Shown here one piece after another: positions 1-6,286 of a stretch of 13,014 nt of DNA. Each line of letters opens with the position of its first letter. Positions within the stretch are counted from its first letter, which is position 1. The position numbers and the translations under genes are program-made. This stretch comes from CAZTLE01 sp964614415. Its GTDB lineage: Bacteria; Bacteroidota; Bacteroidia; Flavobacteriales; Flavobacteriaceae. The notes beneath the pieces were generated by a model, which saw nothing but the letters and a program-made list of their open reading frames with translations, made no database searches and was not told the origin of the DNA. Where the stretch lies: positions 1 to 13,014 of the forward strand of contig CAZTLE010000114.1 of the NCBI GenBank assembly GCA_964614415.1. Reading direction: 5' to 3'.

Positions 1-2
1 CG

Positions 3-1898
3 GTAACAGGGACATACAATCAGATACATGCTACGGGGTCCGGGTTTCACTATGGTACTTACAACGACATGACGAATTCAGGGACCGGTACCAAAGTGGG
101 TACCTACAGTATTTTTGCCGGTACAGTAGATGCTGATATCAGAGGAATAGACAACGCAATTACAAATACCGGCGATGGACTTCACTATGGTATGAGGAAC
201 CAGATAACCGGTAGCGGATCCGGAACACATTTTGGTGTCGCGAATTCGTTAAGTGGTTCTGCTACGGGATTACTTATAGGAACTTCCAACACTATTTCGG
301 TGTCGAGTAGTGCACAACATTACGGCACGCAGAATTCAATTTCCGGTGCCGGCACCGGAAATCGTACGGGGACTAATAACATAATCACCGGTTCCGGTTC
401 AGGAAACCTGGTAGGAAGCAACAACAATATCACCAACAACGGTAGTGGTACTCATTATGCCGCTGCCAATACCTTGTCAGGATCAGGTTCTGGGATCAAA
501 TACGGATCCTACAATTTCATCCTTCCCACAGCCGGAGGGACGCACTACGGTATGTATTCGAGCGCGACGAAGTCCGGTAGTTATGCCGGTTACTTCCTGG
601 GTAGTGTGGCCATAGGTACTCTGGCCGGAAATATATACACCTTACCTGCCTTGCGCGGATCGGCAGACCAGGTGATGCAAACCGACGGCAGTGGTAATGT
701 AAGTTGGGTAGATCCTTCCAGCCTGGGAGCCAGCGAATGGACCGATAATGGAACCTATCTTTCTCCGGCCGATGGGACCAATGAACGCGTGAGTATAGGA
801 ACGGCGACCGCCACTTCCATGTTGAACCTTGGAACGACCAGCGTTTATGCTGTCAACGCTGAGGGTACCTATACCACAGCCTGGAGGCGACTTTATAACA
901 ACACTGCGAGCTTTACGATTGGGGGAGGGATTACCTATAATACGATCACGGGTTCAGCATCGAGTACCGGTGTTCCGTTATTTGCAACGTACAATGACTT
1001 CTCCGGGGCCAGTTCGAGTGGCTCGGCCCTGTACGGAAACATTAACCTTTTCACGGGTAGTGGAACTTCTCCCATTTATGGGACACTCAACAGTTTCGGT
1101 GGATCTACTTCCGGGACGAAGTATGGAGTGTACTCGATATTTTCAGGTACAGCTACGGGCGTTAAATATGGTTTGTACACGATTTTCTCAAACTCCGATA
1201 CCAATACGCGGTACGGGAGCTGGACGTCGATGGGAACGGGTACGGCCACCAAGTACGGAAATTACATTTCGGTTCCTTCCGGTGCTACAGGGACCAATTA
1301 TGGTTTGTTTGCTACGGCAACCGGAACTTCAGGAACGCATCGGGCAATCTATGGTACGGCAAGTACAACAAATACCTCAGCGCATGCTGCATATCTTGTA
1401 GGCCGAACATATATAAGCTACAGATTGGGAATCGGGTTAACGAATCCATCCTATCAATTGCAGTTGAGTGCCAATTCGGCCGCGAAGCCCGGATCTAACA
1501 CCTGGACCATTTTCTCTGACAGGCGACTGAAGAAGGACATTAAACCATTTACCAAGGGTCTGTCTGTTTTGGAGAAAATTAATCCTGTTTGGTATACGTA
1601 TAACGGAAAGGGAGGGATGGAGAAAGGAACGCATGTTGGTACCATCGCTCAGGAAATTCAGCAAGTAGCTCCTTTTATGATCACAGATTGGGATTACACC
1701 TCGGAAGACGGATCGGAGAAAGAAACGTATTTAGGTGTGGACTACGGAGCGATGGATTTCATCCTTGTAAATGCGATCAAGGAACAACAACAAATGATCA
1801 ACGATCAGGAGGACGAGATAGCCCAACTGAAGGCTCAGCTTGAGGCACAACAACAGGAGATCCAGCAGATCAAAGCACTTCTGACAAGGCGTGACTAG
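3..1898 (+). CDS. Tail-fibre-like surface protein with peptidase S74 domain (5' end missing)
   Basis: The frame is open from the window edge, and a full repeat unit lies before the first ATG at 69, so the gene starts upstream. Twelve consecutive 15-residue units (such as MRNQITGSGSGTHFG) are followed by a YTLP...QVMQTDGSGNVSW linker. A second, looser set of about nine units comes next, then a C-terminal S74 chaperone domain and a coiled coil rich in Q, E and L. Residue numbers count from the ATG at 69. The S74 motif SDRRLKKDI carries the expected Ser-Lys pair (S483, K488), followed by GTIAQEIQQVAP. In characterised members (phage endosialidase and tail-spike proteins) this domain helps a beta-structured stalk trimerise and then cleaves itself off. 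Here the protein is probably a cell-surface or secreted fibre. No phage genes are nearby, so a host surface role is favoured. The family call is firm; the biological role is inference. Confidence 0.9.
   Translation, partial: VTGTYNQIHATGSGFHYGTYNDMTNSGTGTKVGTYSIFAGTVDADIRGIDNAITNTGDGLHYGMRNQITGSGSGTHFGVANSLSGSATGLLIGTSNTISVSSSAQHYGTQNSISGAGTGNRTGTNNIITGSGSGNLVGSNNNITNNGSGTHYAAANTLSGSGSGIKYGSYNFILPTAGGTHYGMYSSATKSGSYAGYFLGSVAIGTLAGNIYTLPALRGSADQVMQTDGSGNVSWVDPSSLGASEWTDNGTYLSPADGTNERVSIGTATATSMLNLGTTSVYAVNAEGTYTTAWRRLYNNTASFTIGGGITYNTITGSASSTGVPLFATYNDFSGASSSGSALYGNINLFTGSGTSPIYGTLNSFGGSTSGTKYGVYSIFSGTATGVKYGLYTIFSNSDTNTRYGSWTSMGTGTATKYGNYISVPSGATGTNYGLFATATGTSGTHRAIYGTASTTNTSAHAAYLVGRTYISYRLGIGLTNPSYQLQLSANSAAKPGSNTWTIFSDRRLKKDIKPFTKGLSVLEKINPVWYTYNGKGGMEKGTHVGTIAQEIQQVAPFMITDWDYTSEDGSEKETYLGVDYGAMDFILVNAIKEQQQMINDQEDEIAQLKAQLEAQQQEIQQIKALLTRRD
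12..551 (+). repeat. Array of twelve 45-bp units encoding 15-residue repeats
   Basis: Twelve in-frame units of exactly 45 bp run without insertion or deletion. Each encodes a pattern close to x-x-N-x-I-[TS]-x-[SG]-G-[ST]-G-x-[HK]-Y-G. The DNA units have diverged while the length and the Gly, Asn and Tyr-Gly positions are kept, which suggests selection on a regular beta-type fold rather than recent duplication. Confidence 0.9.
933..1346 (+). repeat. Second, looser array of about nine 14-18-residue repeats
   Basis: The units resemble the first array (for example VYSIFSGTATGVKYG), but their length varies: the first two are 18 and 17 residues, most of the others 15, and two are 14. It is separated from the first array by the linker and a W...GTYLSPADGTNERVSIGT segment, so the stalk has two repeat blocks. 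Confidence 0.8.
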
Positions 1899-3099
1899 GA
1901 TTGAGAATACCTATATCCTTCATGCATTGCCGCATCATTTGCCAGGTGCGTTCGATGTCGTTATCGAGTCCTATTGAGAATCTGATAAGGCCGTCGGACA
2001 ATCCCATGGCCTTTTGTTCTTCAATTGGTATTTCGGAAGAGGTTGATGTCCCAGGGGCGCTGAACAGTGTTTTGTAGAAACCAAGGCTTACCGCCAGGTA
2101 GCCCAGATTGCGTTGCTGCATGAGTTCCATAAGTTCATTGGCGGTATCGAGGCTGCCCACATCTATGGTAAGCATGCCGCCAAAACCATATTCCTCATTC
2201 ATCATTTCGCGATAGGTAGCATGTCCGGGGTGGGAAGGAAGTCCCGGGTATACGGTTCGAATTCCTTCGGATTCAAATTGCCGTGCAAGATATAAGGCAT
2301 TGGCACTGTGTTGTTTGACACGGATATGCAGGGTTCGTAAGTTCTTCAGAATAGAGGCTGCGCGCATACTGTCCATAGAAGCGCCCAGTAACATGCTGGC
2401 GCCGTCGTTGACATTTCGGAGGGCATCGATAAATTCCTGTGAAGCACATACCACGCCACCCATGGTATCACTGCTGCCGTTAATGAGTTTAGTGAGGCTA
2501 TGGATCACTACATCGGCACCCAGTTGGGCAGGGGAGATGGCAAGCGGCGAAAATGTGTTATCAACGATAAGTGACAAACCATGTTCCCGGGCTAGTCGTG
2601 AAAGGGAAGGGATATCTGCAATCTCAAGTAACGGATTGCTCACGGTTTCGCAATAAATGACCCTGGTATTCGGCTGAATGGCCTCTGCCATGGCCCTTAA
2701 GTCAGTACTATCCACAAATGTCGTGTGAATGCCCAATTGAGGCGCAAAGTTCTTTAAGAAGGCATAAGTACCGCCGTAAATGGTCCTGCTCGCTACGACA
2801 TGGTCTCCGGACTTGCAGCATTGCAATAAAGCTGCCGTGATCGCTCCCATGCCGGTGGCCGACACATTGGCGGTCTGAGTGCCTTCCATGGCGGCCAGCG
2901 CCTCACCCAAATACAAATTGGAAGGGGAGGTATGCCGTGAGTACAAATAGCAACCTTCGGCATTACCTTCGAAGGTGTCGAACATGGTTTTTGCTGACAA
3001 GAAGGTATACGTAGAAGAGTCTGAAATGGAAGGATTTATTCCTCCGAATTCTCCGAAGTATTGCAGATCCTGGATATTATTGGCGGGCTTAAAGGACAT
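1870..3099 (-). CDS. Cys/Met-metabolism PLP enzyme, methionine gamma-lyase-like
   Basis: This is a full-length 409-residue member of the Cys/Met-metabolism PLP family (cystathionine gamma-synthase, cystathionine gamma-lyase, methionine gamma-lyase). Visible family features are YSR near residues 53-55 (phosphate binding from the partner subunit), ATGMGAI (81-87), Y108 in TIYGGT, D180 in VDNTFSP, the PLP-binding lysine K204 in SLTKLINGSSD, and R373 in LIRFSIGLDN. The divergent Lrp/AsnC gene recalls the mdeR-mdeA pair of Pseudomonas putida and favours a catabolic gamma-lyase. However, the Cys of the methionine gamma-lyase YGCT motif is Gly here (G110), as in cystathionine lyases and synthases, so the substrate is uncertain. 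The enzyme is probably cytosolic. The ATG at 3099 lies about 17 nt behind the predicted transcription start. The 3' end overlaps the convergent S74 gene by 29 bp. Confidence 0.9.
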   Translation of the reverse strand: MSFKPANNIQDLQYFGEFGGINPSISDSSTYTFLSAKTMFDTFEGNAEGCYLYSRHTSPSNLYLGEALAAMEGTQTANVSATGMGAITAALLQCCKSGDHVVASRTIYGGTYAFLKNFAPQLGIHTTFVDSTDLRAMAEAIQPNTRVIYCETVSNPLLEIADIPSLSRLAREHGLSLIVDNTFSPLAISPAQLGADVVIHSLTKLINGSSDTMGGVVCASQEFIDALRNVNDGASMLLGASMDSMRAASILKNLRTLHIRVKQHSANALYLARQFESEGIRTVYPGLPSHPGHATYREMMNEEYGFGGMLTIDVGSLDTANELMELMQQRNLGYLAVSLGFYKTLFSAPGTSTSSEIPIEEQKAMGLSDGLIRFSIGLDNDIERTWQMMRQCMKDIGILNPSHALSEVL

Positions 3100-3121
3100 A
3101 ATGTGCTTTGTTTTTGTTTTC

Positions 3122-3152
3122 CAAAAGTACCCCTGATATGAATAATAATCAA
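3122..3152 (-). promoter_or_regulatory. Candidate promoter for the PLP lyase gene
   Basis: Read on the minus strand, TACTTTTG (3129-3122) matches the Bacteroidota -7 consensus TAnnTTTG. A TTG (3152-3150) lies 20 bp upstream as the -33 element. The predicted start of transcription, near 3116, leaves only a short leader before the ATG. The motif match is seen; promoter activity is inferred. Confidence 0.5.
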
Positions 3153-3187
3153 TATATAATAAATAATTAAGAATATTTATCTAAAAT

Positions 3188-3211
3188 AATTTTGTTTTAT
3201 AAAACAAAATT
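3188..3211. promoter_or_regulatory. Perfect 24-bp palindrome, probable Lrp-type operator
   Basis: Both 12-bp arms match exactly; the left arm reads AATTTTGTTTTA and the centre is between 3199 and 3200. It lies between the divergent lyase and Lrp genes and covers the -33 TTG of the candidate promoter for the regulator. Its position suits negative autoregulation by the adjacent Lrp protein. AT-rich palindromes of this length are typical of Lrp/AsnC sites, but no binding is shown. Confidence 0.55.
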
Positions 3212-3220
3212 CTATATTTG
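3192..3220 (+). promoter_or_regulatory. Candidate promoter for the Lrp-CPBP-membrane protein run
   Basis: TATATTTG (3213-3220) fits TAnnTTTG, with TTG (3192-3194) 18 bp upstream. The -33 part lies inside the 24-bp palindrome. Transcription would start near 3227, about 30 nt before the Lrp ATG. Confidence 0.55.
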
Positions 3221-3257
3221 ATATACCTTTTTTGCCCTAAGGTTAAATATTTTCGGA

Positions 3258-3719
3258 ATGCCCCTCGATGCTATCGACAAGAGGTTGCTTTCTTTTCTCC
3301 AGGAGAATAGCAAGCAAACCCATAAAGAACTATCCCTTAAACTGAACCTATCGGTAACAGCCGTATTTGAGCGTATCAAGAAATTGGAACGCGAAGGTGT
3401 AATCGAGAACTACGTGGCTCTGGTGGACAAGGATCAGGTCGATAGGGGGTCGGTGGTATTTTGTCACATCAAACTACTTCAGCATTCGCAGGAGTATTTA
3501 CAGGAATTTGAGAAAGCCGTGATGAAACTGGAAGAGGTAATGGAATGCTATCACGTGAGTGGAGAATACGATTATTTAATAAAGGTTTTGGTTAGGGATA
3601 TGAAACATTTTCGTTCCTTTATGGTTACAAAACTTACAACCTTGCGACACATTGGAAGTACGCAAAGTTCGTTTTCGATCAACGAGGTGAAACACACCAC
3701 AGCCATTACCCTGAATTGA
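3258..3719 (+). CDS. Lrp/AsnC family transcriptional regulator
   Basis: At 153 residues this is the usual length for the family. Residues 3-50 form the N-terminal winged helix-turn-helix (DAIDKRLLSFLQENSKQTHK, then SVTAVFERIKKLEREGVI), and residues about 64-145 form the RAM effector and oligomerisation domain, with VSGEYDYLIKV at 100-110. Lrp/AsnC proteins bind DNA as dimers or octamers and respond to amino acids. Divergent placement from a methionine gamma-lyase-like gene and a palindrome in between suggest it senses a sulfur or branched amino acid and controls both genes. It is followed without a gap by the CPBP gene: the stop TGA (3717-3719) shares its last base with the next ATG. Family assignment is firm; effector and targets are inferred. 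Confidence 0.95.
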   Translation: MPLDAIDKRLLSFLQENSKQTHKELSLKLNLSVTAVFERIKKLEREGVIENYVALVDKDQVDRGSVVFCHIKLLQHSQEYLQEFEKAVMKLEEVMECYHVSGEYDYLIKVLVRDMKHFRSFMVTKLTTLRHIGSTQSSFSINEVKHTTAITLN

Positions 3720-4360
3720 TGAAAAGTATACGTTACCTGGTTACCGAGTTTTTTATTCTCTTCGTTTTACTGCCCATATCTTTTGCCTATCCGTATCCGG
3801 TACTGGCCAAAGCGATCTTAACACTAGCGGGTTTTATCTACGTGCTGGTCGTTTTACGGAATGTGGAAGGGCTTTCTTTCCGGGTTAAGAAAGGCATGGA
3901 CTGGAAAGCGTTCTGGAGGCGTATAATGATCATATTCATTCCTTTAGCGGTGGCTACAGGAGTTTTTGTGTATCTGGATGAGCCCAATAACCTATTCTAC
4001 GTGCCGCGTACCAACCTGAAGTTATTTATTATGATCCTGTTCATATATACCTTTCTGTCAGTATGGCCTCAGGAGGTGATTTACAGGACCTTTTTCTTTA
4101 AGCGTTACGAGATGCTGTTTCGCAGTAAGGCGTTGTTCATTTTTATCAACGGGATCATTTTTTCCCTGGCACATATCTTTTTCCGAAATACGCTGGTACT
4201 CATATTGACTTTTATCGGAGGGGTGTTGTTTGGTCTTACCTATGTCAGGTTCCGTAGTACGACCCTGGTGAGCATTGAGCATTCTCTCTACGGCTGTTGG
4301 TTATTCACCGTAGGCATGGGACAGATGCTGGCCTTTCCGGGAATGGAACAACCTCAATAA
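3719..4360 (+). CDS. CPBP (CAAX-protease-like) membrane protein with altered motifs
   Basis: This is a 213-residue multi-pass membrane protein with hydrophobic segments near residues 6-24, 28-47, 68-85, 101-116, 137-154 and 157-174. Three CPBP/Rce1 motif positions can be placed: QEVIYR (118-123) for EExxxR, FSLAH (148-152) for FxxxH, and EHSLYG (187-192) for the third His motif. The first Glu of EExxxR, essential in Rce1 proteases, is Gln, and the Asn of HxxxN is Gly. Both histidines remain. Activity is therefore doubtful, or the clade uses another arrangement. Bacterial members include bacteriocin self-immunity and signalling proteins. The ATG at 3719 is preferred over a TTG at 3716. It is probably translationally coupled to the Lrp gene upstream and is followed 8 bp later by another membrane protein. 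Confidence 0.85.
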   Translation: MKSIRYLVTEFFILFVLLPISFAYPYPVLAKAILTLAGFIYVLVVLRNVEGLSFRVKKGMDWKAFWRRIMIIFIPLAVATGVFVYLDEPNNLFYVPRTNLKLFIMILFIYTFLSVWPQEVIYRTFFFKRYEMLFRSKALFIFINGIIFSLAHIFFRNTLVLILTFIGGVLFGLTYVRFRSTTLVSIEHSLYGCWLFTVGMGQMLAFPGMEQPQ

Positions 4361-4368
4361 AAGATCGA

Positions 4369-4746
4369 ATGAACGCCCGGAGATTCTTCATGATCATATT
4401 GGCCGCCATCGGTGGGGAAATAGCCCTTATTTTCTTTACAACGATCGCACAGGAAGTACTGGTAGACGGTGTTCATTGGGGTCAATCATCGAACCTGGAC
4501 CTTGTCCTGGGTGGCGTTGCCACGCTCATTGCCGGAGTGCTGGCAGGCATGGTCGCTTCGGCGATCGGAGGCAGGGATAACTCCTGGCCGCATGCATTTA
4601 TCACCATCTTTATACTTTCCGAAACGGCCTATCTTATCAGCGCCGAGAAGACCCAGAATCCGTTGTGGTTCGCTATTGTTTCTTCTATCTGTCTGATCAT
4701 AACACTTTGGCTGGGCTTCTACCTTTACAAGCGCATCCGCGGGTAG
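4369..4746 (+). CDS. Small four-helix membrane protein of unknown function
   Basis: The product is 125 residues long with four hydrophobic segments at about 6-26, 44-65, 75-91 and 100-120, separated by short loops (an acidic VDGVHWGQSSNLD loop and a GGRDNSWPH loop). It ends in a basic KRIRG tail. I do not recognise a family. The ATG at 4369 is chosen because an earlier in-frame ATG at 4297 would overlap the CPBP gene by 64 bp and adds a hydrophilic N-terminus unlike a membrane protein. It sits 8 bp behind the CPBP gene and ends the run, so it is probably cotranscribed with the Lrp regulator. Length, topology and Gly-rich helices suggest a helper or channel-like protein, but no function is claimed. 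Confidence 0.75.
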   Translation: MNARRFFMIILAAIGGEIALIFFTTIAQEVLVDGVHWGQSSNLDLVLGGVATLIAGVLAGMVASAIGGRDNSWPHAFITIFILSETAYLISAEKTQNPLWFAIVSSICLIITLWLGFYLYKRIRG

Positions 4747-4771
4747 GGAGAGTTTAACGTAAACATAACGA

Positions 4772-4801
4772 TTGTTGAACGACAAAACATTCGTATTTTT
4801 G
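4772..4801 (+). promoter_or_regulatory. Candidate promoter for lpdA
   Basis: TATTTTTG (4794-4801) matches TAnnTTTG, with TTG (4772-4774) 19 bp upstream. Transcription would start near 4808, giving a leader of about 40 nt. The lpdA ATG follows an A-rich stretch (AATTCAAAAAAT) rather than a Shine-Dalgarno site. Confidence 0.55.
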
Positions 4802-4848
4802 CATCCGTCATCGCAGCCTCGGCCCGATGCCAATTTAATTCAAAAAAT

Positions 4849-6252
4849 ATGTCCAAATACGATGTAGCCGTAATCGGTTCCGGCCCCGGAGGGTATGTAG
4901 CAGCTATCCGTTGCGCCCAGTTGGGAATGAAAACAGCCATTATTGAAAAATACGATACGCTTGGAGGTACCTGCCTAAACGTTGGGTGTATTCCGAGTAA
5001 AGCTTTACTAGATTCATCGCACCACTACGAAGATGCGGTCAAGCATTTTGAAGAACACGGAATTGAGATTCCGGGTGAGGTGAAGCTCAACTTCGAAAAG
5101 ATGATCGCCAGAAAGCAGGGTGTCGTGGACATGACTACCAAGGGAATCGTCTTCCTGATGGATAAAAATAAGATAGATACATATCACGGCCTGGGATCGT
5201 TTATCGATGCAACGCACATTGAGATAACCTCCGGAAAGAAGAAGGAGACCATTGAAGCTACCAATACGATTATCGCTACGGGTAGTAAGCCTTCAACTTT
5301 GCCGTTTATTACTATAGATAAAGAACGCATTATCACTTCTACCGAGGCACTGAGTCTTACCGAAGTTCCAAAACATATGATCGTAATTGGCGGTGGTGTT
5401 ATTGGCCTGGAGTTAGGACAGGTATACAGACGCCTTGGATCTGAGGTTTCTGTTGTTGAATACATGGATCGCATCATCCCCACAATGGATCGTGATCAAA
5501 GCAAAGAACTTACCAAGGTGATGAAGAAGCAAGGAGTGAAGTTCTATGTCTCTCACAAAGTATCTGCCGTAGAGCGAAAAGGGGATGAGGTAACCGTTAC
5601 GGCAACCGATAAGAAAGACAAGGAAGTTACCTTTACCGGAGACTATTGCCTGGTTTCCGTAGGTCGTCGTCCCTACACCGAGGGACTCGGTTTGGATAAG
5701 GCCGGCGTAAAAGTGACGGAACGCGGACAGGTAGAAGTTAACGAGCATTTGCAAACCAATGTATCCAACATCTATGCGATAGGTGATGTGGTGCGCGGAG
5801 CGATGCTGGCACATAAAGCCGAAGAAGAAGGTGTATTTGTTGCTGAAACCATAGCGGGGCAGAAGCCACATATCGACTACAATCTTATTCCCGGAGTGGT
5901 GTATACCTGGCCGGAAGTTGCTTCGGTCGGCAAGACCGAAGACGAGCTCAAAGAAGCCGGGGTAGAATATAAGTCGGGAACGTTTCACATGCGCGCACTT
6001 GGACGTTCACGGGCGAGCGGGGATACCGACGGATTCGTGAAAATACTTAGCGATAAGACTACCGACGAAGTGCTTGGAGTACACATGGTAGGAGCCCGGG
6101 TGGCCGATCTTATCACGGAGGCTGTTACGGCCATGGAATTCCGTGCTTCGGCAGAAGACATAGCGCGAATGAGTCATGCGCATCCTACGTATGCGGAGGC
6201 CGTCAAAGAAGCTGCTCTGGCAGCGACCGATAATCGTCCGTTGCATAGCTAA
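4849..6252 (+). CDS. lpdA: Dihydrolipoyl dehydrogenase (E3)
   Basis: This 467-residue flavoprotein reoxidises the dihydrolipoyl groups of the pyruvate, 2-oxoglutarate and branched-chain 2-oxoacid dehydrogenase complexes and of the glycine cleavage system, reducing NAD+. It is cytosolic and acts as a homodimer. Visible features are the FAD-binding GSGPGG (10-15), the redox-active pair C42/C47 in GGTCLNVGCIPSK, the NAD-binding GGGVIGLELG (181-190), the second FAD motif IGDVVRGAMLAHKAEEEG (D313), and the dimer-interface active-site HPTYAE with H445 and E450. Length and all key residues match the family, and the start agrees with the FAD motif near the N-terminus. It stands apart from E1 and E2 genes, with its own promoter, so it probably serves several complexes. 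The next gene is convergent and 22 bp away. Confidence 0.98.
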   Translation: MSKYDVAVIGSGPGGYVAAIRCAQLGMKTAIIEKYDTLGGTCLNVGCIPSKALLDSSHHYEDAVKHFEEHGIEIPGEVKLNFEKMIARKQGVVDMTTKGIVFLMDKNKIDTYHGLGSFIDATHIEITSGKKKETIEATNTIIATGSKPSTLPFITIDKERIITSTEALSLTEVPKHMIVIGGGVIGLELGQVYRRLGSEVSVVEYMDRIIPTMDRDQSKELTKVMKKQGVKFYVSHKVSAVERKGDEVTVTATDKKDKEVTFTGDYCLVSVGRRPYTEGLGLDKAGVKVTERGQVEVNEHLQTNVSNIYAIGDVVRGAMLAHKAEEEGVFVAETIAGQKPHIDYNLIPGVVYTWPEVASVGKTEDELKEAGVEYKSGTFHMRALGRSRASGDTDGFVKILSDKTTDEVLGVHMVGARVADLITEAVTAMEFRASAEDIARMSHAHPTYAEAVKEAALAATDNRPLHS

Positions 6253-6264
6253 TGGTGGTTTGAA

Positions 6265-6286
6265 GAACGGGATGCTAGTCCTGTTC
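6265..6286. terminator. Possible bidirectional hairpin between lpdA and the TraB-like gene
   Basis: GAACGGGA (6265-6272) and TCCTGTTC (6279-6286) form an 8-bp stem with one G-T pair and a 6-base loop. It begins 12 bp after the lpdA stop and spans the TAG stop of the convergent gene. No T-run follows on either strand, so intrinsic termination is only a suggestion. Confidence 0.35.

Noticed and set aside
69..71. ATG at 69 as the start of the S74 protein
   Set aside because: The frame is open to the window edge and a complete repeat unit (TYNQIHATGSGFHYG) precedes this ATG.
829..1401. 190-codon plus-strand frame inside the S74 gene
   Set aside because: An out-of-frame reading of the same 45-bp repeats; the Arg- and Pro-rich translation is an artefact.
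3..1898. Prophage tail-fibre gene
   Set aside because: S74 domains occur in phage tail proteins, but no other phage gene is seen and the downstream neighbours are metabolic genes; what lies upstream is unknown.
4297..4368. Earlier ATG for the small membrane protein
   Set aside because: It would overlap the CPBP gene by 64 bp and add a polar N-terminus; the ATG at 4369 starts directly before the first membrane helix.
5413..5988. 191-codon open frame on the minus strand inside lpdA
   Set aside because: It lies fully antisense to a well-conserved lpdA and its translation shows no recognisable domain; it is a shadow of lpdA codon use.
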